From an uncultured Prevotella sp. (GTDB lineage Bacteria > Bacteroidota > Bacteroidia > Bacteroidales > Bacteroidaceae): a stretch of DNA of 28,189 nucleotides. The position numbers and the translations under genes are program-made. Of the stretch, positions 8,528 to 16,222 are shown piece by piece. The number at the start of each line of letters is the position of its first letter. Within the stretch, counting starts at the first letter, position 1. The stretch is taken from the NCBI GenBank assembly GCA_934190685.1, contig CAKPTK010000014.1:1-28189 (forward strand), given 5' to 3'. Below the pieces are notes generated by a model. The model saw only the letters and a program-made list of their open reading frames with translations, did no database searches and was not told the origin of the DNA.

Positions 8528-8545
8528 TTTTCACCGCGGTGAAAA
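8528..8545. repeat. 18-bp perfect palindrome
   Basis: TTTTCACCGCGGTGAAAA equals its own reverse complement. It lies 12 nt after the third copy of the 22-bp repeat. It could be a binding site for a dimeric protein or part of a REP-like repeated element. Confidence 0.85.
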
Positions 8546-8811
8546 GTAGAAAACTCATAACTGCTTGAACTGGCGTCTGTTTGCCTATTCACCAAAATAA
8601 AGGACCGTTCGTTTTGTCTGTAAACATATTTCATAAATATCAGAACGATGTTTTCCCCTTAATTTTTCCTTTCTCGATTCGTCTGAAGGGCAGATACGGG
8701 ATACAGACAAAACGACAATTCATCACCAGCCCCCAAACAAGCGGAAAGCGACAGACCTGAACAACGTTCCCTATGAAATCCGCAAAATATGTTATGTAAC
8801 ATATAAAAAGA

Positions 8812-8843
8812 TTTGGGAGTTGTGAAAAATCGTTGTACCTTTG
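8812..8843 (+). promoter_or_regulatory. Promoter of candidate small RNA 1
   Basis: TTTG (8812-8815), a 20-nt gap, then TACCTTTG (8836-8843): a full match to the Bacteroidota consensus. No plus-strand coding sequence follows. Confidence 0.75.
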
Positions 8844-8848
8844 CACCT

Positions 8849-8940
8849 GTTATCCTGAATACAATCTTTTTACCTTAAAAGGCTAATACCTATTGAGATT
8901 GAATGTCTGTCTCTGCGAAGAGACGGACATTTGTGTTTTT
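8849..8940 (+). ncRNA. Candidate small RNA 1, about 90 nt
   Basis: The stretch begins a few bases after a consensus promoter and ends at an intrinsic terminator (8903-8940). No reading frame with a plausible start is present. The 5' half is A/U-rich with a small CCU/AGG stem-loop near 8873-8882, and the 3' half is the long terminator stem. The nearest coding sequence downstream is on the other strand, so it is not a leader. The promoter-to-terminator layout fits small RNAs described in Bacteroidales, such as the Bacteroidales-1 motif, but I cannot confirm membership from sequence alone. Confidence 0.55.
8903..8940 (+). terminator. Intrinsic terminator of candidate small RNA 1
   Basis: ATGTCTGTCTCT (8903-8914) pairs with AGAGACGGACAT (8919-8930), 12 bp with one G-U pair, closed by a GCGA tetraloop of GNRA type. 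It is followed by TTGTGTTTTT. Confidence 0.8.
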
Positions 8941-8971
8941 ATCCCCTTCCCTTCTTCTGCCACATGACGAA

Positions 8972-9003
8972 AAACGTCTCCATCCTTTCAGACAGAGACG
9001 TTT
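8972..9003 (-). terminator. Terminator of kinase-RapZ gene
   Basis: AAACGTCTC (8972-8980) and GAGACGTTT (8995-9003) form a perfect 9-bp stem. Read on the minus strand it ends in a run of five U, 24 nt after the stop codon at 9028. Confidence 0.8.
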
Positions 9004-9027
9004 CCGATTGGTTATATCTTTCTTATT

Positions 9028-10587
9028 TTATTTTTCCTGCCCGCCCTGTGGGGGCTTGGCGGCAAACACCTGATTGATGCCTTGCTCGCGATGGCAGACG
9101 CATACCTCGACACCGAATTTCTCATGGATATGTTCTGCTAAATGCTGGGCGGAATAGACGCTGCGATGCTGGCCGCCAGTGCATCCGAAAGAGAACATCA
9201 GACTGGTGAAACCGCGTTGGATATAGCGCTCCACATGGTGGTCGGCAAGGCGGTAGACACTATCCAGGAAGGTGAGAATCTCGCCGTCATCCTCAAGGAA
9301 ACGGATGACTGGCTCATCAAGTCCTGTCAGTTTTTTATAGGGTTCGTAGCGTCCCGGATTGTGGGTGGAACGGCAGTCGAACACATAGCCACCGCCATTG
9401 CCCGACGGATCGTCGGGAATACCCTTGCGGAAACTGAAACTATAGACTCTCACCACAAGGGGACCCTTGCCGTCATATTTGGAGAAAGTGGCGGGACCGT
9501 CCTGAGGATTGGATTGGTAGACATTGGTCTCGGTTGTTTTGAAGCCGTCCGAGCGGTTGACCACCGGTTGGTCTGCCACGGCAAACTGCGGCAGTTCTGT
9601 GAGCCGGCGAAGCATATCCATCATGTAGGGATAAGGGAAACATTTCAATTGGCAGAGTTCCCGCAGATTCTGAATGGCAGCGGGAATGCTGTCAAGGAAA
9701 TGCTTCTTGCGCTCGAAATAGCCCCGGAAGCCATAGGCTCCGAGCACCTGGAGCGTACGGAAAAGCACGAACAGGCTGAGGCGCTCCACGAAATGACGTT
9801 CGGAAGGCACTTCGGTATAGTCTTTCAGCGACTGATAATATTCATAGACGAGTTCGCGCCGCAACTTGTGGGAATAGTGGGCGGAAGCCTGCCAGAGGAA
9901 AGAGGCAAGGTCGTAGTAGTAAGGTCCCTTGCGGCCGCCTTGATAGTCGATGAAAAAAGGATTGCCTTTTGCGTCGAGCATGACATTGCGGGCTTGGAAG
10001 TCACGGTACAGGAAACTGTCGATATGCTCGTTGGTCAAGTCCTTGGCAAAGAGATGGAAATTGGCCTCAAGCTTCAGTTCATGAAAGTCGAGTCCCGTGG
10101 ATTTGAGAAAGCAGTACTTGAAATAGTTGAGATCGAAGAGCACGCTTTCCTCGTCGAATTCGGGTTGCGGATAGCAGTTGTTCCAGTCCAGTCCACGTGC
10201 CCCGCGCATCTGCACATTGGGCAATTCACGGATGGTGCGCTTCAAGAGTTCTTTCTCGTGGGCGTTGTAGCGTCCGCCGGCATCACGTCCGCCCTTGAGG
10301 GCATCGAAGAGCGACACCGATCCCAAGTCGGTCTGGATGTAGCGCAACTCGTCGCCGCTCACAGCCAGCACCTCCGGCACAGGCAGCTGGCGCTGATGAA
10401 AATGCTGCGAGAGATAGACGAAGGCATGGTCCTCGTCACGGCTTGTACCCACCACGCCGATGACGGTTTGTCCTTCATGGTCAGCAAGTCTGAAATACTG
10501 ACGGTTGCTGCCGGCGCCCGGCAACTTCTCCACATGGGCAGGCGCTTCGCCTCTCCATTGCTTATATAGACCCAGAAGTTTCTCCAT
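9028..10587 (-). CDS. Sugar-kinase-like (APH fold) protein fused to RapZ C-terminal domain
   Basis: 519 residues from the ATG at 10587; the upstream ATG at 10629 would overlap the preceding small gene by 32 nt. Residues 1 to about 330 have the aminoglycoside-phosphotransferase fold: a GAGSNRQYFR loop near 24-33, the catalytic Asp in YRDFQARN (D196, N201) and the metal-binding Asp in FIDYQGG (D214). Residues 376-500 match the C-terminal half of RapZ, with SFSFRKGIP, YVFDCR, TGLDEPV and GCTGGQHRSV (468-477). The N-terminal P-loop domain of RapZ is absent. Related APH-fold enzymes include AmgK, a cell-wall amino-sugar kinase, and RapZ senses glucosamine-6-phosphate in E. coli. An amino-sugar sensing or recycling role is therefore attractive, but it is inference. 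Confidence 0.88.
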   Translation of the reverse strand: MEKLLGLYKQWRGEAPAHVEKLPGAGSNRQYFRLADHEGQTVIGVVGTSRDEDHAFVYLSQHFHQRQLPVPEVLAVSGDELRYIQTDLGSVSLFDALKGGRDAGGRYNAHEKELLKRTIRELPNVQMRGARGLDWNNCYPQPEFDEESVLFDLNYFKYCFLKSTGLDFHELKLEANFHLFAKDLTNEHIDSFLYRDFQARNVMLDAKGNPFFIDYQGGRKGPYYYDLASFLWQASAHYSHKLRRELVYEYYQSLKDYTEVPSERHFVERLSLFVLFRTLQVLGAYGFRGYFERKKHFLDSIPAAIQNLRELCQLKCFPYPYMMDMLRRLTELPQFAVADQPVVNRSDGFKTTETNVYQSNPQDGPATFSKYDGKGPLVVRVYSFSFRKGIPDDPSGNGGGYVFDCRSTHNPGRYEPYKKLTGLDEPVIRFLEDDGEILTFLDSVYRLADHHVERYIQRGFTSLMFSFGCTGGQHRSVYSAQHLAEHIHEKFGVEVCVCHREQGINQVFAAKPPQGGQEK

Positions 10588-10597
10588 CTTATGCCGA

Positions 10598-10768
10598 TTA
10601 AATTTCCTCACTCTTTTTCTTGCGCTCATATTGTGCCAGCAGTGCGTCCACCACGAGCAGCAAGATAACGATGCCCAAGGTCATCAAGAACGAGCCGGTC
10701 AGTGCATAGATACCTCCACACACCACGAGTATAAGAATGAGATGATTGATTTTTATATTCTGTTTCAT
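10598..10768 (-). CDS. Small two-helix membrane protein
   Basis: 56 residues (MKQNIKINHLILILVVCGGI, and so on). Two hydrophobic stretches lie at about residues 10-24 and 27-46, followed by a charged tail (QYERKKKSEEI). I do not recognise a family. It is followed after 10 nt by the kinase-RapZ gene, so the two are probably one transcript. The ATG sits only about five bases after a consensus -7 box (10773-10780), so that promoter would give a leaderless mRNA; a second, duplicated promoter copy 88 bp upstream would give a normal leader. The short length and the odd start make it less certain than its neighbours. Confidence 0.65.
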   Translation of the reverse strand: MKQNIKINHLILILVVCGGIYALTGSFLMTLGIVILLLVVDALLAQYERKKKSEEI

Positions 10769-10772
10769 GCCA

Positions 10773-10803
10773 CAAAGGTAGTGCAAATCGAAGACAATAC
10801 AAA
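10773..10803 (-). promoter_or_regulatory. Proximal promoter of small membrane protein / kinase-RapZ
   Basis: On the minus strand, TTTG (10803-10800), a 19-nt gap, then TACCTTTG (10780-10773). Transcription would start at about the A of the ATG at 10768. Confidence 0.7.
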
Positions 10804-10940
10804 ATAAAAGAGAACTTGTTTCACGTTTATTTTTATTGTTGAGATGTAGCCTACATTCTGTAAAGGTAGTGCAAATCGAAGACAATACAAAATAAAAGAG
10901 AACTTGTTTCGCTTTTATTTTTATTGTCGAGATGCTGCCT
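10774..10940. repeat. Tandem duplication of a promoter region (period 88 bp)
   Basis: Copy 1 (10774-10852) and copy 2 (10862-10940) match at 74 of 79 positions by hand alignment. The first 49 positions are identical, and all five differences are in the last 30. Both copies carry the TTTG element. Copy 1 has TACCTTTG as -7 and copy 2 has TACCTTTA (10868-10861). A small palindrome, TGTAGCCTACA, lies at 10845-10855 between them. Confidence 0.9.
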
Positions 10941-10987
10941 CATGCCTTTATCCTCCCTTTCCAAACCGGTGGGAGTGGAAAAGAAAG

Positions 10988-11116
10988 GACAAAAAAATCG
11001 GATGTCGTCACGACAACCGATTTCCTAAAACAAACTACTTAAAAACTAATCTACTAAAACAAATCAAAAAAATATCTCTTATTTATCAATCTTTATCTTG
11101 TAATTGTATTTAGTAC
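10988..11116 (-). ncRNA. Candidate small RNA 2, about 125 nt
   Basis: On the minus strand, a consensus promoter (11153-11122) is followed by an A/U-rich stretch with no credible reading frame, ending at an intrinsic terminator (11023-10991). It lies downstream of the groEL terminator and upstream of the duplicated promoter, so it appears to be its own unit. AAUACAAU occurs near its 5' end, as it does in candidate small RNA 1 at a similar distance from the promoter; this may be chance in A/U-rich sequence. Confidence 0.5.
10991..11023 (-). terminator. Intrinsic terminator of candidate small RNA 2
   Basis: AAATCGG (10995-11001) pairs with CCGATTT (11017-11023). After one A-A mismatch, TGTC pairs with GACA around a five-base loop. 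Read on the minus strand it ends in seven U. Confidence 0.75.
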
Positions 11117-11121
11117 ACTTG

Positions 11122-11153
11122 CAAAAGTAGCGAAAAAACAATGTCTCGCCAAA
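11122..11153 (-). promoter_or_regulatory. Promoter of candidate small RNA 2
   Basis: On the minus strand, TTTG (11153-11150), a 20-nt gap, then TACTTTTG (11129-11122): a full match to the Bacteroidota consensus. No coding sequence follows before a terminator. Confidence 0.75.
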
Positions 11154-11195
11154 TGTTTTATCAAAAAATTCTATGCTTTTCTATACATTTAATAC

Positions 11196-11232
11196 AAAAA
11201 AACGGGAACTTCCCAAAAGAAGTCCCCGTTTT
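11196..11232 (-). terminator. groEL terminator
   Basis: On the minus strand, AAAACGGGGACTTC pairs with GAAGTTCCCGTTTT with one mismatch, and the stem runs into a tract of seven U. It starts 20 nt after the groEL stop codon. Confidence 0.9.
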
Positions 11233-11252
11233 GTTATGTTGGGTTTACAAAT

Positions 11253-12908
<1,656 letters not shown>

Positions 12909-12911
12909 TTA

Positions 12912-13184
12912 TTATTTATTAACTACAGCGAGAATGTCGCTCTGACGCATAATCAGATATTTGGTTCCCTCAAATTCGAGTTCTGTACCTGAGTATTTGC
13001 CATAGAGCACTTCATCACCTTCTTTAAGCACCATTTCCTCGTCCTTTGTACCTTTACCGGTAGCAACGATTTTACCATGCTGTGGTTTTTCCTTAGCGGT
13101 ATCCGGGATAATGATTCCGCCTACTTTCTCTTCAGCTGGTGCGGGCAATACCAGCACTCTGTCTGCTAATGGTTTAATATTCAT
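12912..13184 (-). CDS. groES: Co-chaperonin GroES (Hsp10)
   Basis: 90 residues. [20 protein letters not shown] followed by [19 protein letters not shown] contains the mobile loop that binds GroEL. The C-terminal strands include [13 protein letters not shown] and [13 protein letters not shown]. It caps the GroEL cage and is the first gene of the groES-groEL operon. No TAnnTTTG promoter is seen in the 110 nt upstream. That space holds instead a 12-bp inverted repeat containing TTTGGCACACTT, so heat-shock control through another sigma factor or an operator is possible. Confidence 0.98.
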   Translation of the reverse strand: MNIKPLADRVLVLPAPAEEKVGGIIIPDTAKEKPQHGKIVATGKGTKDEEMVLKEGDEVLYGKYSGTELEFEGTKYLIMRQSDILAVVNK

Positions 13185-13235
13185 AATTCTGTAATTTTAG
13201 TTGTTCTTTTTATTTCTGCCAACATCCTATACGAA

Positions 13236-13275
13236 AAGTGTGCCAAAACTGCAGACTGACAGATTTGGCACACTT
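13236..13275 (-). terminator. Hairpin after thrE-like gene, possible groES control site
   Basis: AAGTGTGCCAAA (13236-13247) and TTTGGCACACTT (13264-13275) form a perfect 12-bp inverted repeat with a 16-nt loop. Read on the minus strand it ends in a run of four U, 22 nt after the ThrE-like stop codon. The distal arm lies about 50-60 nt before the groES start, so it may also have a regulatory role. Confidence 0.7.
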
Positions 13276-13297
13276 ACGACTGACACACATGTCAGTT

Positions 13298-14707
13298 CTA
13301 CATATTTTCGAGATTCACGAACTCTCCACGTTTCCGGCGTTCCTCCACAAGCAACTGGAGCTTCTTGCGACGGCTGGGTGCAATCCATTTACGGAAGAAC
13401 ACATTGGGAATAGCTACGCCGATGGCGATGAACAGGATGACGAGCGACGCCTTCACACCATTGGAGAACGCCTCTGTCAACTCTCCCACCACACCCTGCA
13501 TCTCTATCAAGCCGAACAGAGCACGATACATCAGCACACCAGGCACCATCGGGATAACACTCGGAATAGCCAATATCTGATGAGGAGTATGGAACTTATG
13601 AACGGCCTTGATGCAAATGATGCTGATCACGGCGGAACCGACCAAGGAACCGATAATCAGCCCCATGTCGAGTCCGATATTGTTGTTGCTCGGACCGAGA
13701 TTGACAAAGTTTCGGGTACAGACGGCGATGATACCGCCGACTGCCACTACGGGAAGGAGCCGCTTGGGAATGTTGAAGATCATAGAGAAACCCATGGCGG
13801 AGATGGCAGCCGCAGCAGCATAGGACAAATAATTATTGTGGGGCACCATGCTCAGATTCTTCACGAAGTTGTCAATGACGCAGAGCTTGATTGCGACAGC
13901 GATGCCGAACGACATGGCAACGACCATCAGCAGGGTGTTAAGAGCACGGTTCAAGCCCATTTCAAAATGATTGTCGAGCATATCGCTGACAAAGTTGATG
14001 AGCGGCACACCGGGGACGATGAACAAGGCACACGCCATCAAGGGATGCCAAGGTGTCTCACTGTGGAGCACTGTAGCCATCCAATCGGGCACAGCATCCT
14101 GCACTACAGGCATGGAAAGGAAGGCGGAAAGCCAGGCCAAGAGGGTGGAAAAGAAGGCGGCGACGGCAATGTTGGCATAGACGTTGCTGCCAAGTTCGTT
14201 GAGCCAAGCGCGCAGACGAAAACCAAGAATGGCAGCAATGGAGGCATAGAAAAACGCTGTCCAATCGCAGCCGAACTGTATACAGAATCCGCCGCAGGCA
14301 AATCCCGCACCGACAGCCACCTGCCAAACGGTATAATTGCGCTTTGCCTTCTGGATTTTCTCCAGTTCAGCCTCGAATTGATCGAGGGTGTAGTTCTCGC
14401 GGATTGCAGTCCAAAGCATTTTGCTCAAGGCGGAAATGGCAGTCATGTTGATGCCGTGCTTGTCGCAACGCTGGAACTTGGAGAAAGAATGAATCTCGTC
14501 GCTCAGGTTCACCATCAACATATTATAGGTCACATGGATGTGGAGATTTTCTTCTGGAAGACCCAGATAGACGGCGGCGCGCTCCATGTTGCGAATGATT
14601 CGACTGGTGTCGGCGGCGCTCTCCACCAACAACTGGCCCGTGCGGAGCAGCAAGTCGAGCTTTCTCCGCAACAGTTTTTCAGATTCGATGTTCTGTGTAT
14701 CTTGCAT
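13298..14707 (-). CDS. ThrE-type threonine/serine exporter, single chain
   Basis: 469 residues. A cytosolic N-terminal part (about 1-125; LLLRTGQLLVESAADTSRI, then YNMLMVNL) is followed by about ten membrane segments. The first five or so belong to the ThrE (DUF1212) half, with WLNELGSNVYANIAVAAFF and FIVPGVPLINFVSDMLDNH. The second half matches the ThrE_2 (DUF3815) type, with NIPKRLLPVVAVGGIIAVCT and IPSVIPMVPGVLMYRAL. Many bacteria encode the halves as two proteins; here they are one. The family exports threonine, serine and small peptides using the proton gradient. It is a single-gene unit with a TACCTTTG promoter and its own terminator. The exact substrate is not known. Confidence 0.9.
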   Translation of the reverse strand: MQDTQNIESEKLLRRKLDLLLRTGQLLVESAADTSRIIRNMERAAVYLGLPEENLHIHVTYNMLMVNLSDEIHSFSKFQRCDKHGINMTAISALSKMLWTAIRENYTLDQFEAELEKIQKAKRNYTVWQVAVGAGFACGGFCIQFGCDWTAFFYASIAAILGFRLRAWLNELGSNVYANIAVAAFFSTLLAWLSAFLSMPVVQDAVPDWMATVLHSETPWHPLMACALFIVPGVPLINFVSDMLDNHFEMGLNRALNTLLMVVAMSFGIAVAIKLCVIDNFVKNLSMVPHNNYLSYAAAAAISAMGFSMIFNIPKRLLPVVAVGGIIAVCTRNFVNLGPSNNNIGLDMGLIIGSLVGSAVISIICIKAVHKFHTPHQILAIPSVIPMVPGVLMYRALFGLIEMQGVVGELTEAFSNGVKASLVILFIAIGVAIPNVFFRKWIAPSRRKKLQLLVEERRKRGEFVNLENM

Positions 14708-14778
14708 GATTACATTAATAATTAGAATAAAAGGCTGTACGGTATTCTTACAGCCTGTCCATTCAAAGAAACGGTGTG

Positions 14779-14786
14779 CAAAGGTA
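14779..14786 (-). promoter_or_regulatory. Promoter of thrE-like gene, -7 element
   Basis: TACCTTTG reads on the minus strand about 72 nt before the ATG. No exact TTTG is present at the expected -33 distance. Confidence 0.6.
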
Positions 14787-14881
14787 CTAACTTTATGCGA
14801 GACAAGGAAATTGTTTCAGAGTTTTTGATTTATAAACTATAAAAATTGGTTCCCGACCATACACATATTTATATTTATTAC

Positions 14882-14889
14882 TATCTTTG
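14882..14889 (+). promoter_or_regulatory. Promoter of GH105 gene, -7 element
   Basis: TATCTTTG lies 41 nt before the ATG in a very A/T-rich region. No TTTG is seen at the usual -33 spacing. Confidence 0.6.
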
Positions 14890-14930
14890 CAAAGACAAAA
14901 CAACAAATCAACATTTACCAATTTAAAAAC

Positions 14931-16061
14931 ATGAACAAGATTAAAGCGACAATCATCACATTCGCATTGGCATTTTGTGCAATTCCAATGATTGCCCAAA
15001 ATCAGAAAGCGACACAAGTATTGAACGCGTTGAGATCCACCAACGCCTACTTCATGAAGAAGTATGCCGACCCGACACTCCCGACATTCGTAAAACGCGA
15101 GCGCCCCAGCAGCCTTTGGACACGTGGCGTTTACTATGAGGGACTGATGGCTCTCTATGAGATCGACAAGAACCCCGCATACATCGACTACACTGACCGT
15201 TGGGCTTCCTTCCACAAATGGACGCCACGCAATGGTGTGAAGACTACACATGCCGATGACCAATGCTGCACACAGACCTACCTGATGCGCTATGACATGA
15301 CAAAGGACGACGTGATGAAGAAATTCGTCATCGAGGACTTCGACAACCAGATAGCCACCGGCAGAGTGGACTACTGGACTTGGATCGACGCCATCCAAAT
15401 GGCCATGCCAGCCTATGCCCATCTCTATAAAATCACAGGCGAGCGCAAATACATGGACACAGCGATGAAGATGTACCGTTGGTCACGCAATGAATGCGGC
15501 GGAGGTTGCTTCAATGTGAAAGAAGGCTTGTGGTGGAGAGACAAGGACTTTGTGCCTCCCTACAAGGAGAAAGACGGCAACAATTGCTACTGGAGCCGTG
15601 GCAATGGTTGGGTATATGTGGCACTCTGCCGCGTGATGGACCAGCTCTCACCCAAGGACAAATACTACAAAGAACTGAAAAAGGACTTCCTCATCATGAG
15701 CAAGGCTCTGGTGAAGTGCCAGCGTGAGGACGGATTCTGGAACGTGAGTCTCGTTTCCCCCACCACCTTCGGCGGCATGGAGACCACAGGCACCTCACTC
15801 TTCCTCGCAGGCATGAGCTGGGGTGTGCGCAACGGCATCCTTCCAGCCAAGGAATACCGCCCCATCTGCGACAAGACATGGAACGGACTGGAGACCAATG
15901 CTGTGCGCCCCGATGGATTTCTCGGTTATGTACAGGGTACAGGCAAGGAGCCTAAAGACGGACAGCCTGTCACCGCCACACACATCCCCGACTTCGAAGA
16001 CTTCGGTCTCGGATGCTTCCTGCTCGGCGGTACTGAATATTACAAGCTCATCACCAAGTAA
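14931..16061 (+). CDS. GH105 unsaturated rhamnogalacturonyl hydrolase
   Basis: 376 residues. A signal peptide (MNKIKATIITFALAFCAIPM, then IAQ) implies export to the periplasm. The rest is an alpha/alpha-barrel of the YteR/RhiN type: SSLWTRGVYYEGLMALYEI, HADDQ (107-111), YWTWIDAIQMAMPAYAHLY with D153 as the likely catalytic Asp, YWSRGNGWVYVALCRVM, and ETTGTSLFLAGMSWGVRNGI. These enzymes hydrate the unsaturated uronic acid left at the non-reducing end by pectate or rhamnogalacturonan lyases, releasing it from rhamnose. The GH106-type gene follows after a terminator, and the pairing fits side-by-side breakdown of rhamnogalacturonan oligosaccharides. No lyase gene is in the window. Confidence 0.93.
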   Translation: MNKIKATIITFALAFCAIPMIAQNQKATQVLNALRSTNAYFMKKYADPTLPTFVKRERPSSLWTRGVYYEGLMALYEIDKNPAYIDYTDRWASFHKWTPRNGVKTTHADDQCCTQTYLMRYDMTKDDVMKKFVIEDFDNQIATGRVDYWTWIDAIQMAMPAYAHLYKITGERKYMDTAMKMYRWSRNECGGGCFNVKEGLWWRDKDFVPPYKEKDGNNCYWSRGNGWVYVALCRVMDQLSPKDKYYKELKKDFLIMSKALVKCQREDGFWNVSLVSPTTFGGMETTGTSLFLAGMSWGVRNGILPAKEYRPICDKTWNGLETNAVRPDGFLGYVQGTGKEPKDGQPVTATHIPDFEDFGLGCFLLGGTEYYKLITK

Positions 16062-16110
16062 AAATACGGAGGACTTCCGTCCACCAACACTTGTCATACA
16101 ATGAAGATAC

Positions 16111-16178
16111 AGGGAAGTTAAAGATTCCGACCATCAACCGCCGTCAACGCGGACAGGAACTTTAACTTCCCTTTATTT
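16111..16178 (+). terminator. Terminator of GH105 gene
   Basis: AGGGAAGTTAAAG (16111-16123) and CTTTAACTTCCCT (16160-16172) form a perfect 13-bp stem with a 36-nt loop that contains its own small CCG/CGG stem. It is followed by TTATTTTA. The long loop makes it less typical. Confidence 0.7.
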
Positions 16179-16222
16179 TAAAGCGAAAAATCACTTAGAA
16201 CAAAATACAACACCAAAACCAT

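Larger units (their letters stand above)
8299..8811. other. Non-coding stretch with repeats, upstream of glnS
   Basis: No convincing gene is seen in these roughly 510 bases. It is A/G-rich at 8320-8395, then holds a weak hairpin (GCTAAAGG/CCTTAGC, 8383-8402), the 22-bp tandem repeat at 8451-8526 and the 18-bp palindrome at 8528-8545. From 8546 to 8811 I see no clear structure. The promoter of the next small transcript begins at 8812. Confidence 0.6.

Noticed and set aside
8640..8846. 68-residue minus-strand frame in the non-coding stretch
   Set aside because: It begins with GTG inside the small RNA promoter, has no leader signals and no recognisable family.
10904..11113. 69-residue plus-strand frame between the kinase-RapZ and groEL regions
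   Set aside because: It overlaps the duplicated promoter repeat and the terminator of candidate small RNA 2, with low-complexity Lys/Asn-rich content.
13238..14725. 495-residue open frame antisense to the thrE-like gene
   Set aside because: His/Gly/Asp-rich composition is typical of an antisense shadow. The exporter on the minus strand has clear membrane segments, promoter and terminator.
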